Shown: positions 32,299 through 43,729 of the stretch, piece after piece
Layout: every line of letters begins with the position of its first letter
Position numbering within the stretch: position 1 is the first letter of the stretch
DNA from: Rheum nobile
Taxonomy: Eukaryota > Streptophyta > Magnoliopsida > Caryophyllales > Polygonaceae
Direction: 5' to 3'
DNA length: 64,000 bases
NCBI GenBank assembly: GCA_027886185.1
Contig: WOAB01000878.1
Coordinates: 2,182,001-2,246,000 of the forward strand
The notes under the pieces: model-generated
The model's database searches: none
What the model was told of the DNA's origin: nothing
Seen by the model: only the letters and a program-made list of their open reading frames with translations
Program-made: the position numbers and the translations under genes

Positions 32299-34866
32299 AA
32301 GTCCCATATGGAGCAATAACCCAAACGGTGGTAATTCAAATCCAAATTAACAACTTATATGTATTTTACTAACAAGGCAGTCACATTCCAACTATTTAAT
32401 GGTTCCTCCCGACACTTATGGACATTGGAATATAAATCCGACAATTATACAGACACTTTTATCCGTCTATGCATCGTCGATTGATTTTCGTCAGAAATTT
32501 AACCCGATGATCACAAGTGTCGAGCATAGAATCTAACAGTGATATTGACAAATATACTCGTCGGTGCACCTCCAACGATTTTATACATCGGTGAAGGCCC
32601 GTCGAAAATATGGAGTTTTCTAGTAGTGATCACATGTCATAAAATTTAGTATCGACATTCAAAACACTAAGAAAAGTGTCTAACTCCATGTTTGTGAGAA
32701 AAACTAAGATAGTGACGATGACTTAACTGGGTACTTTGGGCTCGTTCGGTAAAGTGGAAGTGGAAGAAATGACTTTCACTCACACTTCTGCTCCTAATTT
32801 TGATTTTTTTTTTCTCAAAGTACACTCTTTTTACAAACTTATGCCCGATTTAAGCCCGAAAGGAAACTTATTCTTAGAATAGGCTGGTTGCTTTAGGCTC
32901 GGCCTAAGTCGCTGGACGAACGAGCGACTATCTTAAAAAAATACGGTGAAGGAAACAACGACTTATACCGAAGCAGATTGTAATTTTTTTTTTGAAAAGA
33001 AGGGAAGAGTCGCTGCACAGTGTAGCGACTCACTGACGAGGGCATTGAAGAGCTGAACATGGGAGAATCGTCGATCAGAGGAGCGACTAACAGGAGAAGA
33101 ACCTCTGAACAATGCAGCGAATGCACTCCCTTTTGTTCCCTATTTACCATTATGCCATCCCGATTCCCACCGCCCCCGCAGCTGCTGCTCCCCCGCCATC
33201 GCCGCCATCCGCCACCCCACACCTCCCTTCTGGTCCCCCCTCTCGCCGCAAACATTACCGTCCAAAGTCACCCCAGGCCTTAATCGGAACAATTAAACTC
33301 AAATACGTATATATTAAATGAAAGATTGAACAGCGGAAGACTTTTAAGAATAAACCTATCACATGACTAGGATATAAAAATATACATTAAAGTAATGTCT
33401 AACGACCTTGAAAGACCGGCACTTAAATCTGCAACTGCAAGTCTCTTCTTCAATTGGTTACTTCAAGTCTGCGGGAACCAACCACTGATGTGCCGTATGG
33501 GACGGATGACACCAGCCAACCATACAAGGAATAAGTGAGTTGAAGTGAGTTGAAGTGTGAGTTGAAGTGTGAGTTGAAGCATTTGCTTCAACTTCAACTC
33601 ACTTCCGGTCATGCCCACCGAACGGAGCCCAAGTCCCATATGGAGCAATAACCCAAACGGTGGTAATTCAAATCCAAATTAACAACTTATATGTATTTTA
33701 CTAACAAGGCAGTCACATTCCAACTATTTAATGGTTCCTCCCGACACTTATGGACATTGGAATATAAATCCGACAATTATACAGACACTTTTATCCGTCT
33801 ATGCATCGTCGATTGATTTTCGTCAGAAATTTAACCCGATGATCACAAGTGTCGAGCATAGAATCTAACAGTGATATTGACAAATATACTCGTCGGTGCA
33901 CCTCCAACGATTTTATACATCGGTGAAGGCCCGTCGAAAATATGGAGTTTTCTAGTAGTGATCACATGTCATAAAATTTAGTATCGACATTCAAAACACT
34001 AAGAAAAGTGTCTAACTCCATGTTTGTGAGAAAAACTAAGATAGTGACGATGACTTAACTGGGTACTTTGGGCTCGTTCGGTAAAGTGGAAGTGGAAGAA
34101 ATGACTTTCACTCACACTTCTGCTCCTAATTTTGATTTTTTTTTTCTCAAAGTACACTCTTTTTACAAACTTATGCCCGATTTAAGCCCGAAAGGAAACT
34201 TATTCTTAGAATAGGCTGGTTGCTTTAGGCTCGGCCTAAGTCGCTGGACGAACGAGCGACTATCTTAAAAAAATACGGTGAAGGAAACAACGACTTATAC
34301 CGAAGCAGATTGTAATTTTTTTTTTGAAAAGAAGGGAAGAGTCGCTGCACAGTGTAGCGACTCACTGACGAGGGCATTGAAGAGCTGAACATGGGAGAAT
34401 CGTCGATCAGAGGAGCGACTAACAGGAGAAGAACCTCTGAACAATGCAGCGAATGCACTCCCTTTTGTTCCCTATTTACCATTATGCCATCCCGATTCCC
34501 ACCGCCCCCGCAGCTGCTGCTCCCCCGCCATCGCCGCCATCCGCCACCCCACACCTCCCTTCTGGTCCCCCCTCTCGCCGCAAACATTACCGTCCAAAGT
34601 CACCCCAGGCCTTAATCGGAACAATTAAACTCAAATACGTATATATTAAATGAAAGATTGAACAGCGGAAGACTTTTAAGAATAAACCTATCACATGACT
34701 AGGATATAAAAATATACATTAAAGTAATGTCTAACGACCTTGAAAGACCGGCACTTAAATCTGCAACTGCAAGTCTCTTCTTCAATTGGTTACTTCAAGT
34801 CTGCGGGAACCAACCACTGATGTGCCGTATGGGACGGATGACACCAGCCAACCATACAAGGAATAA
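32223..34866. repeat. 1.33-kb tandem duplication
   Basis: Two direct copies (about 32223-33534 and 33555-34866) offset by 1332 bp. Translations of all frames across them are identical and I saw no base difference where I compared. The junction at 33535-33572 is made of AGTTGAAGTG repeats, which may have seeded the duplication. Each copy contains a CACTA end, the left arm of the 32738-37175 element and a further 500 bp of unknown sequence. Confidence 0.85.
32392..32628 (-). mobile_element. CACTA terminal fragment
   Basis: Ends TTTTCTAGTAGTG at 32628, the complement of the common CACTA terminus CACTACTAGAAAA. It is preceded by subterminal GTCGAAAA, ATCGGTG and CGTCGG motifs. The other end is missing, and the left limit is approximate. 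It is repeated at about 33724-33960 by the tandem duplication. Confidence 0.65.
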
Positions 34867-37175
34867 AACCCGGTTGGTTAGTCTAATGAAAGACTATGCA
34901 AGGGTGAAAACAGATGGTTCTAGTGATCGTAACCGTTTACTATCATTGTCCCTCGAATAACAACCGAAGGAACGATATATAACCCGGTACTTTCACGAAA
35001 TGATTTATTATTTAGATATGCATTGAAAAGAAGACTCCAAAGGAATTGAGTCTCAAGGAAAATATATGAAGAGAAGACTACAAGAGATTGAGTCTTACGG
35101 GAAAGTATGACAATGTTTGGGAACATTATAATTCACACAAGCGTTTCAAAACGACTTGGTGTTTCGGTTCACGACCAACCTCACCGCACAATGCGAATTC
35201 AGATTGGAAAAAGAACTTTACTCTGACCAAAGTCTAGACGAGTTTTCCTAGCCGCACTACTCGCCTGAGGGTATATTAATTATGTGTATAGCGGCACTTA
35301 TCTTATTTACTTCCAAAACGTATATTCACGTTATAAGCTTTTATCATAATCATCTCATCCCTCAGGATATAGAGATATATAGTCGGGAATAAATCCATAA
35401 AGGTTTGACGCCGGCTAAGCGCACCTCCCCTATATTCGGATAGGAGATAATCATGACTAGAGAAACGGTGTTAGGGCTTGAACATCCTATCCATCGGGTT
35501 ATAAAGAAACGGCTACCTCTCAAGGTAAGCAGCGTTCCTACGAATACTCGTGCTAACTATATCTCAAGTTTGCATAAAAATTCACAACAATACCATCACG
35601 GTAATAACAGATATAATAGCATTGTTTCTAGCAATATATACAATCTATTATAATATTCATTTTAATCGTATCATTTTAAGAAAACTGTTCCCAACGAAAC
35701 CAGTAATTCATCCCAATTTAATTAACAATTAAACAATTGATAATTAATAGAAATATGGAATGATAAGCAAGAGCGAACCACCACTTGTCTTAGATTAGAC
35801 GAAGCTCAATGAAGCTCAAAGACAACGGGTTTTCGGGTCCGAAACGAGGACAGACTCGGGTTATGGATTCCTACGAAATGACCCATAACGAACCCTAAGT
35901 TAGATTCGATAATAAAATATACGAATCTAAGGAAAGACGAACGAAATCGAAAGAACGGAAATCCCAATCGAGATCATAAAGCCCAAGCCACAACCACGAG
36001 TGCCCAGGCACACCGCGGGTGCGGCGGCCTTGACCGCGGGTGCGGTCAAGCTACAGCGGTGAGACTTTCGACGACACGACGAGGAAGAAAACCTCACCGG
36101 GGAAGACGACGGGGGCTCGACTCGTGGTGGCTCCGACTTTTGGATTCCTTGGACCACCCAAGCACCACCTTGAGAGCACCTCCTCCTCCTTTGAGAGCTC
36201 CGGCGAAAGCTTGCAAATCCGGCGACAATGGAACGCGAGAGAGATTTGAGAGAGAGAGAGATTGGGATGCCTTCTTCCTCCAAGTCCCCTCCTTTTATAG
36301 GCCAAGCAAGGAGCTCAACCAAGCAGCTCCCCCCACCGCCACACCGCCTCAGCTCCGACAGGGGGTAAGCAGCTCAGGCGCACGACGGCCGAAGTTCGGC
36401 GAAACAGAAAAGTGATGATGACGGCGCGGGTGCGGTGAAGGCCAAATCAGACCGCGGGTGCGGTGGGTATGACCGCGGGTGCGGTCAAGGCCAAATTCTG
36501 CCTCTTTCGTCCTCTTTTGTCCGAGAAGAATTATGGGTATGAGTTTTATCCCCGGGTTAAATATATTCGTACTCGAATGAATATTCTAAGCCCCGAAAAT
36601 ACGTCGAATGTATTTTATTCCACTCAGGGAAATATTACAGAGATCAAGCATTTAACAGAATGTCTGAACTTATCTGAATCTAATTCGACTTCAGTACGAG
36701 TGTTTGGAAAATTACAAAAATGCCCTTGCTAAAAATGAAGGGTATTACACTTCGGACTAGCTAGGATTTTGGAGGATAATGGAGACGACGATCCGCGAGT
36801 TCTGGCCGATGCAGGCGCCGGAGATGTGAAGGTCAGTGATTCGCTGCACAGTGCAGCGACTCTTCCCTTCTTTTCAAATAAAAAATTAAAATCTGTTTCG
36901 GTATAAGTAGTTGTTTCCTTCACCGTGTTTTTTTAAGATAGTCGCTCGTTCGTCCAGCGACTTAGGCCGAGCCTAAAGCAACCAACCTATTTTAAGAATA
37001 AGTTTCATTCCGAACTTAAATCGGAAATAAGTTTATAAAAAGAGCGTACTTTGGGAAAAAATTCCCTAATTTTACCTACCATTAAGGATAAGGATAAGTA
37101 AAATTCCTCATTTTCACTTCCACTCTCCCATTTCAACTCTCTTACTATCCCACTTCCATTTTACCGAACGAGTCC
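32738..37175. mobile_element. Long-TIR element with duplicated left arm
   Basis: The left arm 32738-33037 (GGGCTCGTTCGGTAAA...) is repeated at 34070-34369 by the tandem duplication. The right arm 36832-37175 is its inverted copy (…TTTTACCGAACGAGTCC), with about 80-90% identity by eye and identical blocks such as GCTCGGCCTAAGTCGC. No convincing target duplication is seen, so superfamily is unknown. The interior holds no transposase. Confidence 0.6.
34867..36749 (-). mobile_element. LTR-like segment, minus strand (tentative)
   Basis: On the minus strand it begins TGTAATACCC (from 36749), a start often seen in plant Ty3/Gypsy LTRs. It has CTATAAAAGG at about 36292-36301 followed by a CT-rich leader and repeated ACCGCACCCGCGGT units (36012-36056, 36424-36490). 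No second LTR, primer site or retroviral ORF is found. It could be a solo or broken LTR with flanking sequence; no gene is recognised. Confidence 0.35.
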
Positions 37176-38341
37176 TAACGTACGACATAAATTCTGGATA
37201 ATGTGCTCAAGTATGCGTGGAAAGAGAACATCTATGCAAATACATTCCTTGTCATAGCAGCTATTACATTTATTTTATCAATGTGATGTGATGTATTCAC
37301 ATAGCCAATAGCCAACGACGACAGTGAAAGGGTCGTCTTCGAAGTGGGACATTGGTGGTCAATCCAGACGAGGAGACAAGTGAAAGCAATGCAAGAAAAA
37401 CAAAGAGTAATATGAAACTAATTTTTTCCATGTCTTATGTTTTGTCTGAGCGTTGCTCTACACTAGAACTAGGTGTTTTAGGGTTCTGTTAATTTTTTGG
37501 ATAAACCCATCTCGATATATATTTTTCTATACATATTGTTAGAAGAATTAGATTTTTTTTTTTGCTGCTATATACAAGACAAAAAATGTCTATATACAAG
37601 ACATTCTGGATGCATAGAACGTAATTTCTATGAATATAGGCATAGAACTTAATTTTCAATTCATAGAGTGCCTCACATAAAAAGATGCATGCAAATCATT
37701 CAATAAATCTTAACATAATAGAATCATTACTATATTGATTCAAATCATTAGATGGAATTGCTTTGTTGTATTTTTCTTGTTTTTTTGTTGTTTGTTCTCT
37801 CAAACCGATTTGTATAGATGTCGATTTATCAGCTTATTTATCCCACATTGATATGTAAGATAATTTGAATTCTTACCTTATTAAAAAAATGGATGGAATT
37901 TTTCATAAAAGATTGATATATCTTATATATAATTAAGTATTTTATACACTTGGAAGGTAGAAAATGGATGATTTTTGGGAAGAGTCAAGATCTCGTACGG
38001 AGTTATGTTAGCTTATTTTACTATTATTTAAGTTTTATATAAATAAATATTTGTCTGATATGTAATTTACATTAATTAATCATATAAAATAAAAGTAATG
38101 GATTTGGATAAATATTTAGTTACGTTAAAAATGGAGGTGGGTTAAGGGTAGGGGAATGTGAACAGACGAAAGGGAGGCGATTGGGTGTAGCGCACCAGGA
38201 GCAGTGGCGGTGCAGCGCATAAACACTGCATGCAAATCAAACCTCTCAGAAGATACCACCGGAATCCCTAAATTTTATCTTCTTCTACCCCTCCCAAATC
38301 AATTAATGCCATTTATGTCCCCTTTAAACCTCCGCTCTCCT
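37176..38341. other. Upstream intergenic DNA of the Pumilio gene
   Basis: AT-rich, non-coding, with no transposon terminus recognised. It probably includes distal promoter sequence. Confidence 0.5.
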
Positions 38342-38349
38342 TATAAAAA
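38342..38349 (+). promoter_or_regulatory. TATA box of the Pumilio gene
   Basis: TATAAAAA lies 118 bases before the start codon in a CT-rich region (CTCTCTCTCC at 38359-38370, then a TTCTTCTTC leader), a typical plant core promoter layout. Confidence 0.6.
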
Positions 38350-38467
38350 CCTCCGGATTTCTCTCTCTCCCCCTTTCTACCATAACCCCTTCCGAAAAAG
38401 ATTAAATTAAAATCCTCATTTTTATATTATTCTCTTTCTTCTTCTTCTGCTTCAAATTCCTTTCTCA

Positions 38468-41209
38468 ATGTTTTCTTCTTCCTCATCTTCCCCTTTCTCC
38501 CCGTTGCCGTCTCCGCCCATGGAGTACGGTCTCGGCTGGCATGGCCGCCTCTACACTTCATCCGCCCCCTCCTCCTCGTCCCACAATCCCCCTCCGCCGG
38601 CGATCCCTTCTCCGATTCTTGACCCGCACCAGTGGCTGGGGACCGATGGATTCTCATACGGCGGCGGCGGAGGAAGGAGCCCGCTTGTCGGCGCTGCTCC
38701 CGTACAAACGCTGCCGTCGATAAGCCCTTACGAAACCCTAGAGTCTGCTTTCGCCGGCCTCGCGCTACGCGAACACGCCGGCCGCTCTCTTTACAATCTC
38801 GCGGCCCTTGGGGCGAATGTAGGTCCCGCCGCCTGGACGCAGGGCCCACTCCTCGATGCCCTCAGTCTTCTTGAACGACAAAGCTCGGATTTTGACGTCT
38901 CGAGATCCACCTTCCAACAGAATCTTCCTGATCAAGACTTCTACCCGTACTCTGCCGCCCGCAATTTCGCCGCTCCTGCTTCCTCCTCTGATTATAATCC
39001 GATTCCCGGCGGCTACGGCGGTTCTAGATTGCTCTCCGGCGGGTTGGCGGCCCGGAGGATCTCCGAGCCCTGTAGACTCGCCGATTGCTCTTGCCAGTAC
39101 AATTCCTCCGTCGTAGATCACTATCAGTACCAGCGAAACATGGCTCGTCAGAAGCTCTCGGCGCACACGCCAGTCAGTACGAGCAATCGCCGCAATTCCC
39201 GGCCTAGACTCGATTTCGACCCGACTTCCATCAATCTGATGGATTTGAGAGGGCGCGTGGTGGATTGGGCCAAGGATCAGAACGGATGTAGGATATTGCA
39301 GTCTAAGTTTCAGGATCCCAAGGTGGAGGAGATTGAGATGGTGTTGTCGGAGGTGCTCGATCATGTTCCCGAGCTCATGATACATTCCTTCGGAAATTAC
39401 TTTATCCAGAAGCTGATTGACGTTTCCACTGAAGAACAGAGGTCACGCCTTCTTGCCTCAGTCATCAGGGATCGTCGTCAGCTTATTTATATATGCTTTG
39501 ACAATCATGGGTACGAAGAATCATGTACTGTTTTTTTATTCTTTTAATTTTTGTAGTATGAACAGTACATTCTCTCAAGTTGCTATCATTGGATTGAGAA
39601 GAATTAAGGCTTTGATTATTTAATTGTTACAGAACAAGGGCTGTGCAGAAGTTGCTAGAGAAGCTCACATCTCCTTACCAGATTTTTGGGTTCATGTTGG
39701 CTCTTGCACCAGGAGTGGTTGACTTAATTAAAGACATAAATGGTCACCATGTAATTCAGCACTGTTTGAAGAATTTCTCTGCTCAACAGAATGAGGTATA
39801 TATATATATATGCAATTGGAAGCTGTATGTGATCACTGTGTATCTTCTTTGTTTGTTGTGGTCTGTGATGAGTTTTTCAGGATTGAATAGGTTGTTCTAC
39901 CAAATTCTTGGATCTCAGTCAAATTAGGGGTCAATAGACACACCAACCAGCCAAACTGTACAATGCTCATATATGGTGTTGACCTCTTTTTGACCACTTA
40001 ATTTACATGTTGCTAAGCCTTAATTTGAACCTTGCCTATGCCCTTTACATATCCATCATATTCCACATCAGATGTATTGCATTTGCAATTGGTTTCCCAT
40101 TCAGAGGGCTCTCCACATTTAGATTTATGCCATAACAATGGTAACATATCTTGTTAGTTAATAGAATATATTATCCTACCATCTTTATGAATATCTGATT
40201 TAAGAAATGGTTTCCATAAACTGTGCTTTTGGATTAATAGCCTACTGTTGAAGTAGTGCTTGAGCCCTAAACATACAAAAACAGTAACAGAGAATCTCTG
40301 GTGTATCTTTAGTTATTTCACTTTTAACTGAACTTTATTGGTTGTTTCTTAGCTTTCAAAATTGCTTTGACCTCCTACATTATTCTCTATGTATGTGGGC
40401 TCTATATTCACCACCTCTCGTTTCTGATTTATCTTGTATGTTTTTTCTAGAATCTCTTGCATGAAGTTGCACACAACTGCTTTGATATAGCAACAGATAA
40501 AAGCGGGTGTTGTGTGCTTCAACAATGTGTGGACAACTCTGAGGGAGAAGTTAGAGAGCGCCTCTTATTTAACATAATTGCAGACGCGCTGCAATTGGCG
40601 GAGGATCCTTATGGGTCTGTGGATTCACAACTCTATCTGAATATTTCGTTTCTGCTAATTCCGGTGGCTTTCTGTCTAATGGTTTCGCTTGTCCTTTTGG
40701 TTCAATTTCTGTAGCAACTACGTTGTGCAACACGTGCTTGAGCTGAATGATCATGAGCTTGGCGCCAGGATTGTGGAGCAGCTACTGGGAAGTTTCACTC
40801 AACTCTCTTGCAACAAGTTTGCTAGCCATGTTGTGGAGAAGTGCTTGACTAAAACAGATCCAAATCAAGCATCATTAGTCATCTATGAGTTGCTGAAGAG
40901 TCCAAAGGTTTCAGAGCTGCTTGTTGATCAATACGGTAACTTTGTCATTCAGGCTGCACTGTCTTCAAGCCTATCAAGCTCTCAGGTTATTTCCCTATGA
41001 TCCTGTCTGTGATTTGATATGATAACTTTGAAGTGATTTTCAGTTTCTATGTGCTAAACTCTTTTATCTGCAATCTTGTGAGAAACTAGGTCGCGCTCTA
41101 TGATAGCCTGCGGAGGCTTGTTCAGTCAAATATCTCATCGATGCGTAACAATATGTATGGAAGGAAGATCCTGGGGTGGTTTGAGAGGAATGGGCAACCG
41201 GTTGTATGA
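38468..41209 (+). CDS. PUM: Pumilio (PUF) RNA-binding protein, five exons
   Basis: Exons 38468-39510, 39633-39795, 40451-40614, 40715-40985 and 41090-41209 join in frame across GT-AG introns to 586 codons. PUF proteins bind UGUA-containing 3' UTR sites and repress or destabilise mRNAs, usually in the cytoplasm. The N-terminal 230 residues are low-complexity (Ser, Pro, Gly, FSYGGGGG). The C-terminal half is the PUF domain with eight repeats whose RNA-contact triplets can be read: GCRILQ, GNYFIQ, GTRAVQ, GHHVIQ, GCCVLQ, GNYVVQ, ASHVVE, GNFVIQ. Repeats 6 to 8 (NYxxQ, SHxxE, NFxxQ) fit recognition of UGU. Each intron splits the domain near a repeat boundary. Size and layout resemble plant homologues of the APUM7-12 group. 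The start is the first Met after the TATA box; a second Met at residue 18 is also possible. Confidence 0.93.
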
Positions 41210-42147
41210 ATATGTAGCAATACTTGCCATTTTGTTGTCAGAAAAAACAGTTTCTTGCTGGTGTTTTGATGTTCTTGAATCTTGATGTTGTGGGAATTTG
41301 TTGGGTTTGGGGTGGGTAGCTGTAGATGTTAATTTTGTTGTTTCAGTACTAGATTCAAAACGTGGCGCCTCCATTGTAGTCCTGGGTCGAGATGGATCGA
41401 GTTTGGTCGGATGGTGGCGGAATAATGCGAAAGCCAAAGCCTTATTAGAAAGTAACAACAGACAGACAGGAAGCCTCAAGGAGAAGGAGCGTATAGACAC
41501 ATATATGTATGCAAATGCAAATGCAAATGCAAATGCAAGGGCAAGGATGTTGCTTGTTATAACATTTTTATACCCAAGGATCTTTGGGTTTTTTTGGTAT
41601 TTTTCAGTTCTATTACTTTGAAATCCATTGGTTTGCTATAGAGGGTTATGCTATTGCTATGTAATCTTTGTTCAGCACTATATATGTGTCCTTATTTTTA
41701 GTTCTTGTTCTTGGTGCTTTTTTCTGTGCCAATATAGGATCAATAACATACTTCATTTCATGGTATTCTTGCTACTTGTCTTCATGTTTGTTGCCCAAGA
41801 TCCCATAATTGTTCTCTTGGTTGATTTTCTGATTTATTAACTTTTGTTTAGTCATATTTGGCATATTGTTGAAATTTCTTTTATAAAATTAAACATACAA
41901 GTTGGCGAGTAAGCAAAAATCTTGAAGTGTAGGAGTATTATGAAATTAAAAGTATCTGCATGGTAACGTAGAGCATACAAACTATATAATATCAATATTT
42001 TCATTAAAATAAGAAAACAAAAGGTCTATGGGCCCCATGAATCGATCAATGATTATTGGGGCTTGGAAATAGAGCCGATCGAAGTGGGCCTTGGAATGTT
42101 TGTTGTTAGTCTTGATTGATTTGTTTTATTTAAGAATGTTTTTTAGT
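41210..42147 (+). other. Pumilio 3' UTR and intergenic DNA
   Basis: T-rich 3' untranslated region, probably to about 41880. It contains five tandem ATGCAA units (41509-41538). No further coding exon is seen. Confidence 0.55.
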
Positions 42148-42302
42148 ATTTTGAGTTGGGATGTCAATGGGGTAGGAATTCCCCGTTATTCGTGGGGATT
42201 TCCCATAATGGAGTGGGGATAGGGATTTTAAATGGGAATGGGGGTGGATATGGGGTAAAAAATACATCTCCGCGTGGGGATGAGGACGGGGCGGAGGATG
42301 GG

Positions 42303-43086
42303 TAAGGATGGACAAAAGTAGACCGGACCGTAAATTTACAGTCCGGAAATTTTATATTTTCGGTCTTACGGTTCGGTTCGGACCGTAAATATTACGGTAT
42401 GGACCGGTCGGACCAATAAAATATATAAAAAAAGGTTTAAAATATTTTTGGGCATAATTTTTACGGTCCGGACTAGGGTTGTGCATCCGGTCCAGACCGG
42501 ACTGAAATTTTTGGAAACCTTGGACCGAAGACCGGACCGGTATGATTCGGTCCGGTCCGGTTCCGGTCCGGTCTTGGACCGGTTTACATATTTTTTTTAT
42601 TTTTTAGTTTTATATAAATGAAAAATTAATTATTTTTTCTATTTTTATAATTATTGTGTATAATATTAGACAATATATTTTGTTATTTATTTATATTTAT
42701 ACTAAAAACTAATTTTTAATAATATTATAAGATATTAATATATAAAATTAAATTAAAAATAATAAAAACCGGTCCATCCGATCCGGACCGGAAACCGGCC
42801 GGGTTTGGACCGGACCGGAATTCTAAAAATATGTGGACCGCGGACCGGACCGTAATTCTCCCGGTCCGGTCCGGGCATTTTCGGTCCGGTCCGGTCCATT
42901 TTTCCGGTCCGAATCTGCACACCCCTAGTCTGGACCGTAATCAAACAATTTAAATGCCGAAAATTATGAAATCCGATCTTCCTGGTCCGGACCGTTACGG
43001 TCCGGTCCACGGTCCATACATTAAAATGTTTACGGTCCGTCGGTCCGGTCCGAACCGTACGTGTCCGGACCGGATGCCCATTCTTA
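42303..43086. mobile_element. Middle hAT-like element of the nest
   Basis: Ends TAAGGATGGACA / TGCCCATTCTTA, with GGACCGTAAA subterminal motifs in opposite senses. The flanking 8-mers AGGATGGG (42295-42302) and GGGACGGG (43087-43094) agree at 6 of 8. It shares its terminus with the fragment at 28545. Confidence 0.65.
42474..42927. mobile_element. Inner hAT-like element of the nest
   Basis: 454 bp with ends TAGGGTTGTGCATCCGG / CGAATCTGCACACCCCTA and an 8-bp duplication with one mismatch (GTCCGGAC at 42466-42473, GTCTGGAC at 42928-42935). Dense CCGGTCCGG subterminal repeats flank an AT-rich core. Confidence 0.8.
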
Positions 43087-43729
43087 GGGACGGGGATAGA
43101 GCCCCCACTCCCCGCCCTGTCCCCGTCCTCGTCGAGGATCCCCACGAGTATTTATCGTCCATTGAGTATTTGAGTTTTTCCACGGGATTACCCATTGAAT
43201 ATCCCTATTTGGAAACTCGATGAGATTTCCAATGCCAAAATTTTCATGGGTGATGTTGGGAGCTTGCAGTATTTTTTCATATTTATAATTTATAGTTAGT
43301 AATTGATTTTTTATTTGAAAAAATGGTGTAATAGACAGTTATAAATATTAGTACGCATGTACTATGAAATTTTAGGGACTTGTTTTTTATTAAATTCAAC
43401 TCGCGTATTATATTTTTGTATTTTGTTCGACATTGTAGATTAATTGGAGAATCATTACAGGAAAACGAATAACAAAAATTTCGTGGGGGTTAAATGAAGA
43501 TTTTTATGGGAAACTTATTTGACTATAAGTGGAGAAATCGCATGAATTTCCACGAGAATACCCAAAATAAATGTTAATTGAGAAAATTTAACGAGGACGG
43601 AGATTTAGTAGGGACTGGGACAACTTTAGCTCTCCACGTGGGGATGGGGAGTTTTTTTCTAAACATGGATGGAAACGGGGATACTACTCCACACCATGAA
43701 TCCGCCCCATTAACATGCCTAATTTTGAG

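Larger units (their letters stand above)
42156..43721. mobile_element. Outer hAT-like element of a three-level nest
   Basis: Ends TTGGGATGTCAATGGGG / CCCCATTAACATGCCTA and the perfect 8-bp duplication ATTTTGAG (42148-42155, 43722-43729). Subterminal zones carry GGGGATGGGG-like repeats in opposite senses. 1566 bp as found, about 780 bp without the inner elements. No transposase. Confidence 0.85.

Noticed and set aside
32893..33255. 120-codon ORF repeated exactly at 34225-34587
   Set aside because: The repetition comes from the 1.33-kb tandem duplication. The ORF runs through the element arm and has no family resemblance.
35927..36322. 131-codon minus-strand ORF in the tentative LTR
   Set aside because: It overlaps a TATA-like box and a CT-rich leader and is mainly repetitive; better read as LTR/untranslated sequence.
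41100..41285. 61-codon ORF MIACGGLFSQISHRC
   Set aside because: Shadow frame of the last Pumilio exon, which reads VALYDSLRRLVQSNISS in the spliced frame.
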